Source: Oidiodendron maius Zn (Eukaryota > Ascomycota > Leotiomycetes > Myxotrichaceae). From it: 64,000 nucleotides of DNA. Below, piece by piece: positions 12,841-24,362 of the stretch. A model generated the notes under the pieces. The model ran no database searches, was not told where the DNA came from, and worked only from the letters and a program-made list of their open reading frames with translations. Location: positions 806,001 to 870,000 of the forward strand of contig KN832870.1 of assembly GCA_000827325.1 (NCBI GenBank). Reading direction: 5' to 3'. The position numbers were made by a program, and so were the translations under genes. Within the stretch, counting starts at the first letter, position 1, and each line of letters starts with the position of its first letter.

Positions 12841-14041
12841 TTATACAGCTTTTGGCTTCCACTCGTCCGCATCTCCAAACCGACTAACCACCAAGCCAGC
12901 ATTTCCAGGATTTTTAAAGCCTGCCGCAAGTTGCCTCTCATAACTAACTTGACGTAGTCTTTCTGCTTCTCTTGGTGTGAGCTTCAAATAGAGCTCTACT
13001 CCAATCACGTGGAGCATAATACTAACCCACATCTATTATTATCAGCATTTGAGTTTTTGTATATGGTTATATAGTAGAAAGGAGATTCTTGTAGGAAGAT
13101 AACTTACCGCCATACCAAAAGGGACAGTCCCAGACGCTCCTGCGCTTTCAGGTGCCAAGACGGTATGAATCGCTTTAACAACAACCATGCCATCTAATGT
13201 CCCATTAGGAACTAAGCATTGCGGATATTTCTCTTCTAGTATCCCATTAAAGCCAAATTGCTTGTAAAGAAAATCTATCCGGTCGCATGACCAAACTTGA
13301 TAATATGTCCCAATCTTCGAAATAATAACTGCGGCTATATTGTCAATCACCGCGGACGTGATAATAGAGCCAAAGAGAAAAATGGCCCGAATCATCCAAG
13401 CCCTATGCTGGTCAATTTGCAAGCATTTGATATTCCAATATGCTAGGACCATTGAGGTAGTTGTCATAATAATCAGCATGGCCTTGGCCGTTTGAATGTC
13501 GGTTCCTGTTCCATCGTCAAGATGTCGGAGTGCAATAGATGCCCCGATATTTCCGACTAGATAGAGAGTCATAATTATGTATCCGTTTATCCTGTGGAGC
13601 ATAATGTTCCAATGTCGGACTGAGGGTGTGAATTGGAGAACCACTAGCAAACCGGCAGGAAGACACCCAATTATATGCAGTAATATTCCAACTCGGTAAA
13701 GCCCGGAATGGAAATAATACCAGTTTCCAGGAAACATATTTATGGACAAAATCTGGTCGTAATTGTAGAATTGCAGGGCATGGAGGACATAGCCAACCAT
13801 AGCGCCAGCAAAGATGACATCTGGAAACGGTTTAGCACAAGTCGAGATTATGTGACTTAGTGAAGCTAGCGGTTAGAAACTTACAGATGGGAAAATTATA
13901 GGCTTTCGTGAAGCCGAAAAAGTTATAAACCTTTTCGTATGTGGATCTGTGTTTCCCATGATCAAAGGCTTCAACAGAGGGTGGAGTGGCTGAGCCATCG
14001 GAGGGTGAACTCGCTTCTTTTGAAATCGCTTCTTTTGTCAT
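12841..14041 (-). CDS. DUF2306-type multi-pass membrane protein
   Basis: Exons 14041-13885, 13820-13108 and 13032-12841 join in phase to 353 residues. A hydrophilic N-terminus of about 40 residues is followed by several hydrophobic helices. The motifs MLHRINGYI and QHRAWMIRA are characteristic of the DUF2306 family (predicted membrane proteins with conserved His/Arg), often encoded in fungal secondary-metabolite clusters. The biochemical role is unknown. ATG 14041 is preferred over upstream in-frame codons because the N-terminus from there is plausible and the extension is non-coding in character. It is convergent with the NR-PKS. A TCGGAA half-site lies at 14245-14250, upstream of the start. 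Confidence 0.75.
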
Positions 14042-15143
14042 GGTGAAATCTTCAGCGGTCAATCTTTCGAAGATAGAAGAGAAGCTTGCACAAGGATTTG
14101 CAATCGAAGCGCGCAAAGAGGGCCAGGCACACATTGATAAAACTTATATTTCTACAATAACCGTGACAGTATGCACAGGCTCGGGCCGGATGCGTGCTAA
14201 CCAGTAGAAGCTGGATATATACCGGACTCGCTAAATATATATTCTCGGAATATACCAAAATTTTCGGTTATCAACGCAGAAACCATGTGCGTGTACCCGA
14301 ATCTCTCAGAATACCAGCCAATCTGAATTCTTTTTGCCAGTTTTCCGATATATCTACCTTATACTAAAATATCTTCCAATCTATACCGGAAACCGCACAG
14401 GCCACTTGAAGTTCCACACCATTCATCTATTGTGTTATAAATCAGAATTCAGATGTTCCGCCAAGTAACTTTTACCGAGCCTTGTAATTACAAATCGAGC
14501 TGAATGGCTGTAATTACAACAGGAGTTTTATGGAATGAGGCATTATCCTGTATGAAAATAAGGTCTAATTCTTAGCATCTAAGAATCTGAGTAGTACTAT
14601 TATTATATTAAATCGGCTAGTGAAAATTATAGGCTAAAGGCTATAATTGCCATCCTCTTTATTTACCTTAGTATAGCGGGTCCTAACACTTTAATTGGTC
14701 TAAATATTTAAGGTTTAAAAATGAATGTGCTTACTTTATAATGGCGCCAATGCTATCTAATCGATCACGTAAATGTAGGCAATTTAGGTAGCCAGCTTAC
14801 AGCATCGATTACATATCCAAGGTGGTTGATTAGAAATCTGAGTCCATCTCTGTGCCGCTGATCGGCATCTCTTCATGTGACTCCGCGTTCCTTTCGCGCG
14901 TCGGTCATGCATGCTCTCAGCTGCCAATATGTGTGTTTCAATGGGAAATACTGTGAACTGACTGCTCACTCAATGCATTAACTTGTACTACATTACCGGC
15001 GTAATAGAGGGGACCCGGAGTCCGATCACTGAGACAAATAAATATAAATACGCGTTATAATTCCTTCCAACATAGAGTCAACAACATCAAGAAACATTCA
15101 ATCAAATTCCCATCTTATAAACATTTCACCTTTGCATTCCATC
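14042..15143. promoter_or_regulatory. Divergent intergenic region, DUF2306 gene / VOC gene
   Basis: About 1.1 kb of AT-rich DNA without a convincing gene. It contains the TCGGAA half-site at 14245-14250. A TATA-like AAATATAAATA tract at about 15038-15050 lies roughly 100 bp upstream of the VOC gene start. Confidence 0.4.
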
Positions 15144-15720
15144 ATGCCTCTTGACCACCTCTCTGTTCCTGTCCCGCAGGACCAATTCGAGAATATCATT
15201 ACCTTTCTCACTACCTCTCTCCAACACCTGGGCTTTAAAGAGATGTAAGCAAGCCCCTTATATGACTTTCGTTCACCTTTCGCTCCAGCAGGGACATTAG
15301 CATCTGCCCACGGATATATTACAATTGCACGAGGATTATATATGCTTACATATCTTCGATAGGTTCCGCCCTGTCCCTACACTTGTAGGAATGGGCGAGA
15401 CCACGCCATACTTCTGGGTAAATGCAGTTGACACGAAGGAACCAGCAGTTCGACGGCACATTGCCTTTAGCGCCGAGAGTTAGTTTCCCTTCTCACTTAC
15501 CACCTTTTTCTTCCTTTCCATTGTTATCCAATCCTAGCTAATATTTTATATAGACACTAAGCAAGTCAAAGACTTCTATGCCGCTGCTCTTAAGGCAGGC
15601 GCAACTTCTAATGGCGAGCCGGGCCTGCGAAACGATTATCACCCAGGTTATTATGGAGCATTTGTTATTCATCCAGGCTCCAATATAAACTTTGAAGTTG
15701 TGTGCCATAATGGAGCTTAG
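15144..15720 (+). CDS. VOC/glyoxalase-fold protein (small metalloenzyme family)
   Basis: A short three-exon gene (15144-15244, 15363-15478, 15554-15720) gives 127 residues in phase. It starts MPLDHLSVPV and carries the superfamily patterns RRHIAFSAE, VKDFYAAALKAG, PGLRNDYHPGYYGAFVIHP and NFEVVC. These match single-domain vicinal-oxygen-chelate proteins (glyoxalase I, extradiol dioxygenase, isomerase). The metal-ligand positions look kept (His near the N-terminus, His in RRHIAF, Glu in NFEVV). In a polyketide cluster such proteins can act as ring-cleaving, epimerising or cyclising enzymes; the actual reaction is unknown. Donors are GTAAGC and GTTAGT. The gene is easily missed because no exon exceeds 60 codons. 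Confidence 0.8.
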
Positions 15721-16337
15721 GCCCAGGAAGTTTATTTCGTGATACTCTAAGAGTAGAGACTTAAGAGGAGCACAATAAAATACAGTTAGAAACAATGAAC
15801 TACGAATTTATTTAACTCATCAGGATTATTGAAAGATATACGATATTTTTTAGCCTTTAACTATCTCATCTATCTTAACTACTCTAACTTTCAATCTATC
15901 CCATGCGTATACTTGGCCATTGCACTTGCTTTTACCGGCTAGGAGCGAAGCAACCTACTAAGCGGCTACGGGGATAGCTCAGGGTCTCATGCACTAACGT
16001 GAAGGATAATTATGAATGACAAGGCAATTGGAAAAGGAAAGACTAATACTAAACAGAGTAGGGGAATAAATTAACTGCTATGCATGCTCCACTTGTTCCA
16101 AGACTATAGGTGAGCTACCTGTATCGAAAGTCGGATTTCGCGCTCTTGCAATTGTGTTATGGCCACCAATCTCGACGTATCCAAAATGGAGACTAAAATG
16201 TGGATGAATAACACAAATACCACAACTATTTCTACCATTAGCCTGTTTACCAAGAGAAGTCATATGACAAGGGGTTACTCAGAATCGTACATATATCTTG
16301 ATGTGACTGTACAGTACAGTACACTAATTGAATTTAA
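15721..16337. other. Convergent intergenic spacer
   Basis: AT-rich spacer between the 3' ends of the VOC gene and the MFS gene. No gene or repeat recognised. Confidence 0.45.
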
Positions 16338-17984
16338 TCATTTATCCTCTGTGCTGCTCGGTGAATCGGTTGTCGTCTTTTTAGATTTTCGGTGCTCATA
16401 CAACCCATAAAACATAGCCAGGACGATGCCCAGTACACTCAGTCCTATAGATAAGCACCAGGCTCCTCGATATCCTCTCAAAAGGTCGTTGCCGCCGTCA
16501 TTGACATGTACCTCTACCGTTCCTGCAAATCCCAGGGCTAGTGATAGGGAGTAATTGATGATAGTAGCCACTAGACTGGCTGACAATCCCTGGTGCTCTC
16601 GTGGCATAGCATTGGAGAGCAGCAGTGTTGCCACTGGGAAGGAAATATCCCTGTATTCATTAGTTCCATCGTGCGATAAAGCAGCGGAGTGAACAGCATA
16701 CATTCCAAATGGCATAACGATGATTGCAACAAACAATTGCGCCCAGTATGTTTGATTTATGGGGGCAGTTACTAACAGGATTGGGCCGACGGAGAACGCC
16801 GTAAGAGCGATTATCATTAGGACGCTCCCTGTCACTCTAGTGAAAACCAACCCGGTAGTAATGGCAGCTATGAATCCAGTAATGGCTGCAGGAGTGAATT
16901 GTGCGGTAGTGAGAAGAGGAGATACTCCGCGAAGCTTTTCCACAAACTGCCAGGCGTAGTAAAGCCAAATACCAAACGCCGCCCATCCGCAAGCTACACA
17001 AGCAAAAATAAACCCGATGTCCGCAGTCATGGAGGCGATCGGAACTAGGGGAAATTTTGTCCGTTTTTCAATCTGTCCAAAAATGACAAGGAAAATAAGC
17101 CCAACTATGAGCAGGACATAGACATAGGGTTCACTCCATCCGACCGCAGGGGCTCGATTCCACGCAAAGTTTACAAGCACGAGCCCACTGACACCGGTGA
17201 GACATCCGGCGACGTCTGTTCGCAGCCATATACTTTGCGAATTGTCGAACGGTTGTGGCGGTTGGGTGTATGGGATGAGAAGAATCGAAGCGATGGCAAA
17301 GAGGAAACAGAATATGCCCATGACCCAGTAGGCCCATGGCCACCAAACGAACTCTGCGAAAAGAGACGAGAAGAGTGCGCCAACAATGAATCCACTTGGT
17401 GCCAACGCCCCAAAAGCACTGAAGACCATCGCTTTCCTCACACCTGGCTCGTATGTCGTCCCAAGAATGGCAATTCCGTTCGGCAGCAAGAGAGCGGGAC
17501 CAATGCCCTGGAAAGCTCTGCAGCAGGCGAAGAGTATGGGGCCACTATACACAGCAAACCCAGCGATAAGAGACCAGAGACCAAACCACAAGTAGCCGAC
17601 GACGAACAATCGTTTATGGCCATAGAGGTCCCCGAGTCGGCCAGCAATGAGGATGAACGTTCCGACCGTGAGGGAGTACGCTGCTGGAAACCAGGCCAGT
17701 TGCGCCGGGTCATTGTCAACGCCAAATGAGGCCCCTATGATGCGTAGAGGTGCGATTGCTTGGCCCAGACCTGCCTGGGTCATGAGCTGTGCCGTGCATA
17801 CAGTGAAGACAAAGGCGATTTCGCGGGGAAGAGAAATCGGAGGACGCCCGGGTTTGGGTTCGACGTTATCGATGGGTGAGTCGTAATCGGTATCTTCTTC
17901 CCGCTTGGATTCCACAGCCGTGGACGTGGGAGATCCATCGTCGGGAGAATGGGATGAAGATATCCTTTCCTTCTCTTCAATCAT
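16338..17984 (-). CDS. MFS drug:H+ antiporter-type transporter (DHA2-like, about 14 TM)
   Basis: The frame is open over 548 codons. A 51-nt GT-AG intron at 16701-16651 (GTATGC donor, CTAATG branch, ACAG acceptor) is probably removed, restoring the family sequence MPFGMDISFPVATLLL and giving 531 residues. A polar N-terminus of about 50 residues precedes about 14 hydrophobic segments. GRLGDLYGHKR is the MFS loop 2-3 motif, and LLLSNAMPREHQG is typical of fungal DHA2 transporters in metabolite clusters. Likely plasma-membrane exporter of the cluster product or intermediates. ATG 17984 is the first start of the open frame. Confidence 0.9.
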   Translation of the reverse strand: MIEEKERISSSHSPDDGSPTSTAVESKREEDTDYDSPIDNVEPKPGRPPISLPREIAFVFTVCTAQLMTQAGLGQAIAPLRIIGASFGVDNDPAQLAWFPAAYSLTVGTFILIAGRLGDLYGHKRLFVVGYLWFGLWSLIAGFAVYSGPILFACCRAFQGIGPALLLPNGIAILGTTYEPGVRKAMVFSAFGALAPSGFIVGALFSSLFAEFVWWPWAYWVMGIFCFLFAIASILLIPYTQPPQPFDNSQSIWLRTDVAGCLTGVSGLVLVNFAWNRAPAVGWSEPYVYVLLIVGLIFLVIFGQIEKRTKFPLVPIASMTADIGFIFACVACGWAAFGIWLYYAWQFVEKLRGVSPLLTTAQFTPAAITGFIAAITTGLVFTRVTGSVLMIIALTAFSVGPILLVTAPINQTYWAQLFVAIIVMPFGMYAVHSAALSHDGTNEYRDISFPVATLLLSNAMPREHQGLSASLVATIINYSLSLALGFAGTVEVHVNDGGNDLLRGYRGAWCLSIGLSVLGIVLAMFYGLYEHRKSKKTTTDSPSSTEDK

Positions 17985-19019
17985 GATGGTGTAAATTCTC
18001 GCGTGAAAGCAAAGATTGAAAGCAAAAGGTCAAGAAGCAGAATCATCTAACTCTAAAATGGGGCCTCACGATTCATCTCTATATCCGAAGGCCCCAAGAA
18101 CATGCTCCACTACCTAGCGGCACAACTATCATTATTCATCATCCTCCTGGTGCACGGCCGGTGCGGATGTTAGGCGGCTACAAAGACGCCATACAAATCA
18201 CTTACCTTTTTCGGCTATGTTCAAGCATATTATCCTTTTTTGATCTAGTGGTGGGTATACACTAAGTAGTGCTACCCTTTTTGGGCAGTATCACAGGAGC
18301 GCCGGAACTAACTGCGTTGTACTAATTATCCTGCATATCCGAGTCCCCGCTACAATCGCACCACCGCTTAATCAATCACCACAGCCAAGCACACAACATG
18401 ATCCAAGGATTGCCCAGAGAGATGGGACAAGGCACGAGCACGAATCTTTAAAAGAAAGGATATTTCGGCTGCCTACGCCACTATGGTTGTGCTGAGTTAT
18501 TGTTCCTGAAGCGGAAGAGGCGGCTGGATTTGGCCAAGTCTGGCCTAACATAGCTGAGCCCTGGAGATAAGGGATTTCAACTAGGAATTAGAAGACCTTT
18601 AATTTAGGTTAATTAGACAATCGTCCTATGGTTATAAAGACTCAAGGGCGTGTACACCTTTGTACTCGATTCGAGGATTATAACCGACTGTACTAGTTCT
18701 GGCTCTGAGAACATACCAGATCCGAAGTCCGGAGAGCTCTGCTTGAATTCGGCAGTAGTTGCAGTAGCAGTTGACAATGAAAATCTACCCTGCTGCCAGG
18801 ATAAATAATCGGAAGTTCGAAGCCGAATATCCGAAACGTTGTCCTACACGAAATACTTCGTAAGAGGTTCTATAATGGTCGGTCGCAAACAACTAGCGAC
18901 ATCATTTACTAGTAGCAAACTCCCACGAGAAAAGCTTTCTACGCATTGGAGCACCCGTACTGGCTGGCGATCCACTAATTATCTCACTCAATTTACTTTG
19001 ATACGATACACTGTCGAAA
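17985..19019. promoter_or_regulatory. Divergent promoter region, MFS gene / FAD monooxygenase gene
   Basis: About 1 kb with no gene. It contains a cluster of CCGA/TCGG half-sites at 18809-18834 (TCGG, CCGA, TCCGA), some 190 bp upstream of the monooxygenase start. Further CCG-type sites lie near 18721-18736. Confidence 0.45.
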
Positions 19020-20986
19020 ATGCCACAACAAGTCGACGTCTTCATCTGCGGCAGTGGATCCGCCGGTCTCTCTGCTGCGACCTGGCTTGCGCGTTGTGGC
19101 ATCCACTGCAAGATTGTTGATTGTCGCTCTGGACCGCTAGAAATAGGGCAGGCTGACGGTATGCAGTGCCGATCTGTGGAGATATTCGAGAGTTTCGGGA
19201 TCGTTGAAGAGTTATTGAGAGAGGGTTATCATGTGAGTGAAGGCACATTCTGGAATCCCGATCCAGCAGGAATGGGTATTGTGAGGACAAGGAGCGCAGA
19301 AGGCACAACGCCAGGGTTGTCGTTTCATCCACGGGTTATTTTAAATCAGGCTAGGGTTCATGGAATTTTGTTGGAGGCTATGAAGAGGTTTAATGGGTTA
19401 GAGGTGGATTATGGCTATAAGGTCCTGGAGGTTAAGGTTGATGAGGCGCAAGCAAGCGATGCAGATGCTTATCCTGTGACTGTAAGGACAGAAAAAGATG
19501 GAAAAGAAGAGGTATTTAATGCTAAATATGCCCTGGTAGGTTTGTTGACCTTTTCTTTTTGGACTGTTTGCTGAATACTTTTAGGGTTGTGATGGTGCGC
19601 ATAGCGCTGTCCGAAAATCGCTTGGCTTTAACATGATTGGAGATACTTCTGACTCGGTCTGGGGCGTTATGGATATCTTTCCTCAGACGGACTTTCCAGA
19701 TATTAGGAAGCAGGTGGTAGTGCAGTCTGATGCGGGTAGCCTTGTTATTATTCCCCGAGAAGGAGGCTTCATGGTCCGATTTTATATAGAGCTTCCCTTA
19801 GGGACGGTGGCAAAAGATGTGAAACTGGAAGACCTGCAAGATAGAGCGCGTCAAATCTTCCGTCCCTATAAAATGGACTTTGCAGGGACGTTCTGGTGGT
19901 CGGCTTATTCGATCGGACAACGCCTTGCTGATCAATTTTCGAAAGATAATCGTGTCTTCTTGACTGGAGATGCATGCCATACGCATTCGCCAAAGGCTGG
20001 CCAAGGTATGAACGTCAGCTTGCAAGATGGGTATAATATTGGATGGAAGCTTGCGTCAGTCTTGAAAGGGCAAACTAGTCCAGACTTGTTAAGGACTTAC
20101 AATATCGAACGAGAAAAGGTAGCGCATGCATTGATCGATTTTGACAGGCTCTGGGCGAAACAGATGTCGTCAAACGTCAAGGAAATGAATGGGGATATAG
20201 ATTTCAGCGAGATCTTTGTCCAAGCTGGTGCGTTTACAGCTGGCGTGACTATACTTTACGAGGACTCCTCTATCACTCGAGCGCAAGGAAGTAGCCAAGA
20301 TCTAGCAACGAACCTAAAAGTTGGGATGCGATTTCCGACTACCCAAGTGGTGCGATTCTGCGATGCAAGAGCAATGCAGCTAGTTAACGCCCTCCCAGCT
20401 GATGGACGATGGAGGATCTTGATCTTTGCAGGAGATATTCGTCAGGATGCGGCCTACAGTAGACTGAACAAGGTATAGTATGATTCAAATCGATTAGCGG
20501 ACATGCTAACAGCCTAAGCTTGGGGAATACATTTTCTCAGTAACCGGTCCGATTCAAAAACATTTACCTCCGGGCTCAGACATTGACAGCTTTATTGAAG
20601 TGCTTTTGGTCCTAAATGGTGAACGAATAAAGATAGAGCCGAGTCAAATACCAGAGTGTTTCTCCCCAGTTACTGGCAAGTGGCGCATGAGAGGTAGGAT
20701 TTGCCCCAATCATCCATTAAATCCAGCTATTGACACTTTTAGACCCACATAAGGTATACATTGATGATGAAAGCTACAATAGCGGACATGGGCATGCGTA
20801 TGAATTCTACGGAGTCCATCCTGAGAAAGGCGCCATCGCGATTGTCCGTCCAGATCAATGTAAGCGTCCTCTTCCTCCTTGTTCTTCGGATACTGATGTT
20901 CGGCAGATATTTCAATGGTGCTTGACATCGAGAACCACAAAGGAATAAGCGATTTCTTTGGGGAGTTTGCTCTGAAGAGGAGTTAG
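19020..20986 (+). CDS. FAD-dependent phenol 2-monooxygenase-like hydroxylase
   Basis: Exons 19020-19535, 19585-20472, 20519-20693, 20743-20859 and 20907-20986 join in phase to 591 residues. The N-terminal Rossmann motif is CGSGSAGLSAATWLA (GxGxxG); GCDGAHSAVR is the DG motif; FLTGDACHTHSPKAGQGMN is the GD motif of class A flavin monooxygenases. A C-terminal thioredoxin-like domain ends with IAIVRPDQYIS, as in phenol 2-monooxygenase. It should ortho-hydroxylate a phenolic intermediate using NADPH and O2. It neighbours the MFS exporter divergently and lies at the edge of the repeat-rich zone. All catalytic motifs are intact. Confidence 0.92.
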
Positions 20987-22389
20987 TTTAATTTTTTGCA
21001 AAAGCCGATCTGGTGTGTGCATTAGGTCTGTATAGTTAACTAGTGTGAATGCAATGACAATGCCATTAGTTGAGTTTATCAGTTTGAAATATTCCAATGC
21101 TTATAGTGATTAATCAGCCTAGCATCGTTTGTCAGTGGCAGAGGTGAGTATATTTTGAATTAACTAACGAATCAACTCATATACTGGCATTTTAAGTCAA
21201 ATATTACTATTCATGCTCTACATAAGCCCTAGACTCTAAAGGTGACCAAAGTCTTGCGGTTTGAGCTCTTTGAGTTATTAATCCGAAGTTATTATGCTTT
21301 ATCCCTCAAACACCATCTTCCAAGATCTCACTGATTTAATAATGTATTGTGTTTACTACGAAGTCCTGGGACTATTATGCCACCTTACGGAACAGGAAAT
21401 ATAAATACGGTGCTACCGGGCCAATCACCCTTTTGCTATTTACAGTACCTAAATATTAGTTATCATGGAAGATTCGGCTGTACGAGCACGCGGGCCAATA
21501 ACTATTTCCCGCCGTATTCGAAAACCCGAAGCCGCCGAATTATTGGGCTACTGACGGGGGAAACCTATCTCCATTGCCCATTTGTGGACTGGAAAGACCT
21601 GTTGTTGGTCGATCACCAGATCTTCATGTCGTATATTGATGCCTTCCGGGCCTGTAACCGCTCGCACACCCGTCCACAAGCTTTCTATGCAAGCCCGGAA
21701 GCTGAACGCTCGGATTCGGACTCCGAGATTGACGACGATCCTCAAAAACAGGTAGGTGGGCACCGGTTAGTTGACTTTGAGACTTTTGCTCGCCGACGGC
21801 CGCTATAGGATTTTACCCGCATGGATCTCCTCAACCGCCTAGGCGCTATGGAGTTGGACCATAGTTACGACTAGTCTCCTCTCCTTTGGCGATACAACAT
21901 AACCTCCTAGATTTGGGAGCAGGCCATGGCCGAGAGCACTATTGCACATGTGATTTCAATAGACTTGTCACCGGTCTCATTAAATGTGGAAAAGAGGGAG
22001 CTGCACACTTGGCCAAGCAATATTCTCAAGTGCTTGCTTGAGACATGCCGCTCCGGTCTCTAACCGTTGGCGGCGTTGCCGGATCTAGAGAGCCATTAGA
22101 GCGTTTAAGATGTGTTCTTTGATCCGAGAGTTTGTAATAGGAGCCGAGAAGCGGAACCAGCCCTTTCCGACCTCCTATAGGTACCTCCGCCTGTAATATC
22201 ACTGGGAGGACTTGCATAGCATCCTGCAGTCTCACTCAAGAGGAAGAAATCAGATCTATCTGTCAACACGCCATAGTCCTTGCAAGCTGCCTTCAGTGAT
22301 CAGTGATTTCTAATTACCGAACAGAAGTCAGTGGTAGATGTCCAGACGCTCTCTTTAACTGACAAGCTGTTACCAGCCTTTTCGCATTT
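20987..22389. other. Repeat-zone flank with an uncharacterised open frame
   Basis: No intact gene. An open frame at 21347-21808 (+, 153 codons, Ser/Asp/Glu-rich near its end) and a shorter overlapping frame from 21465 have no family I can name. Codon context and the neighbouring helicase-like scrap suggest transposon-derived sequence, possibly Helitron-like. This is a guess. Confidence 0.3.
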
Positions 22390-22450
22390 TCTTTGTGGGG
22401 CATAAATGTCTCATTTTATGGAGACATCTTCCAGCTGCCTCCTGTCTGTC
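22390..22450 (+). pseudogene. PIF1/Helitron helicase-like scrap
   Basis: The + strand encodes LWGINVSFYGDIFQLPPV. The GD(F/I)xQLPPV signature is typical of PIF1-family helicases, including those carried by fungal Helitrons. Flanking frames contain stops, and no Walker A or Rep nuclease motif was recognised. Support rests on this single motif. Confidence 0.35.
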
Positions 22451-23108
22451 GGAAGCGACCTAATCCTTAACGTACTCACGGATCGATTCTATCGCAGCCT
22501 ATCAACCCTACTCAGTGTTTAGCCGTACCATTTAGCTCATCCCAGTCATGCCTCAGCAGGGAGAAGACGGTATCACCATTAGGTTCCTGTGTGCTCCAAG
22601 TGAGCTTCGTATATCTAGCAGTCACGGAAGAGAGGGGAATTTCTACGTACTTGAATGGCAAACGGGATCTCCTGGGCAGAGGTTACGGCATTCGACCCTG
22701 ATTTACGGCTCTAATTTACGGCTTTGCGTCGCAACTAAGGAAGGAGAAAGCCAAACTCAGGCGAGTTAGCAGCTACAAACCGACCTTATAGAGAACTTGT
22801 AGCTCATCATAAGGGCCAAAAAGCTACGATAGCTATGGAGGTTGAGGCGGATCATTCACGTCAGGATATCCCATGTGTATTACTGGAGCGAGGCTTATAA
22901 TTACGGCTAATCTGTAGACCAGAATAGGATTTGGGGATTTGGGACTTAGTCTTTGTAAGAAGCAGCTCCTTTGATAACAATAACATAGTTTTTACTCTCT
23001 TAAATATCTTAGTGATAGATAGAAATCATCGTACGCAGCTAACTATTGCCGTCGACTGTGATTAGCGTCTCTTGTCACTGGTATATATTATTAAAGTTGC
23101 ATCATATA

Positions 23109-24090
23109 ATGGATCCAGCAACGGTGGGCGGTATTGTACTTAGTATAGCATTATTAATGTTTGATATATTTAATAACTCTACTAGATGTAAGTTAGCCTA
23201 TAACATATAATTATAGTCCTTTACTAAGAAATAATAAGTTTTCAAATTCCTCTCTTCTATAGTTGATATGCCTAAGGAATGTAAATAATATCAGCTACAG
23301 CTTATAATTAAGTACAGCTGGCTACTTGCATAAAGTGAAGCAGTTGGCTTGATTAACGTTACCTAAGGATTGTATGTTACAACGATACTTAGGACAAATA
23401 CCGTTAAGCTCTACAGTATTATTTATTATATAAGATAGTTACTTAGAGAGTTTAGAGATATCAATATATACTGGAAGAATAAGCTTAACCTATATTAAGA
23501 ACAGGATAAAACAGCAATTAATCAAAGTACTATAGATATAGATACTATCATAGACATTTCAAGTCTAGCTGTAGCTTATAAGAGGACTAAAGAAGAACGC
23601 AAGTACCTACTAGGAACTAACTATATTATTAAGTAGATGTCTAAGGGAGCCAAGAATGCTAAAGATATCACTACTTATCCTTCACAAGTTTGATAGGTTA
23701 TAGTTGATAAAGGTAGCTTTAAGGCATTGCTGCAAGATCTTTACAGCCTGATCGAGCGTATTTACAAGCTAATAGGCGACTACCGCACCAAAGAAATCTA
23801 TGACATTATAGCCAAGACGTATCGAGAGCTGGTTATCGTATATAACGACATTAAGGAGCTTAAAGACATAGTCAAGGCAGTCACTCGTTTGATAGAGATT
23901 TCTTAAACCACTAGTAATACAACTGTGGCCCGCTATAATAAGAATAAAGAAATACTTCAAGACTTATTGCAGTTAAAGGAAATCAACTGTATCTCGGATG
24001 AAATGTTGCTAAATATAAACTGCAGTAAGGGCTTTGACATCGAAAAGGGTTTCAATAGTTTAATCAGTGTTACGAAGTACAATGCAATCG
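23109..24090 (+). pseudogene. HeLo-domain (HET-s/LopB-like) protein, RIP-degraded
   Basis: The + frame starts MDPATVGGIVLSIALLMFDIF and continues, interrupted by many stops, through segments matching the fungal HeLo (prion-inhibition and propagation) domain, for example GSFKALLQDLYSLIERI and KTYRELVIVYNDIKELKD. Stops fall where the family has Trp: the expected LAWGEAVGL reads LA-stop-SEAVGL, and RWVIVDKGSF has two stops. These are G-to-A and C-to-T changes, a RIP signature. HeLo proteins mediate heterokaryon-incompatibility cell death in fungi. This copy is dead. Confidence 0.65.
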
Positions 24091-24362
24091 GCTTCTTCCT
24101 AGGAAAGACGCGGCGGCCCTTCTTCGACTTAAGTAGTGGCTCCTCCTATTTCGGGGCCAGGCTAATTGCCCACTCCTATAGGGGTAATAGGAGCAGCGGC
24201 CAGTGCAGGTGGACTAGCGGGAGTAGGACTACAGTGAGGGACCTACTACTAATATGGGTAGCTAGGGCACTTTGCCAATACCGGGATGAGCACCGCGCCT
24301 GCACGAAAAAGTATTCCGGGTCCACCATCTCCAATCCCCATTCTGCGGCAAGCTTTTCCGCA

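Noticed and set aside
13832-14134. Upstream-extended start for the DUF2306 protein
   Set aside because: The extension before 14041 is Cys/Ser-rich and not family-like; the internal ATG gives a typical hydrophilic N-terminus.
17235-17729. 164-codon frame antisense to the MFS gene
   Set aside because: Low-complexity translation opposite a clear transporter; a shadow of biased codon use.
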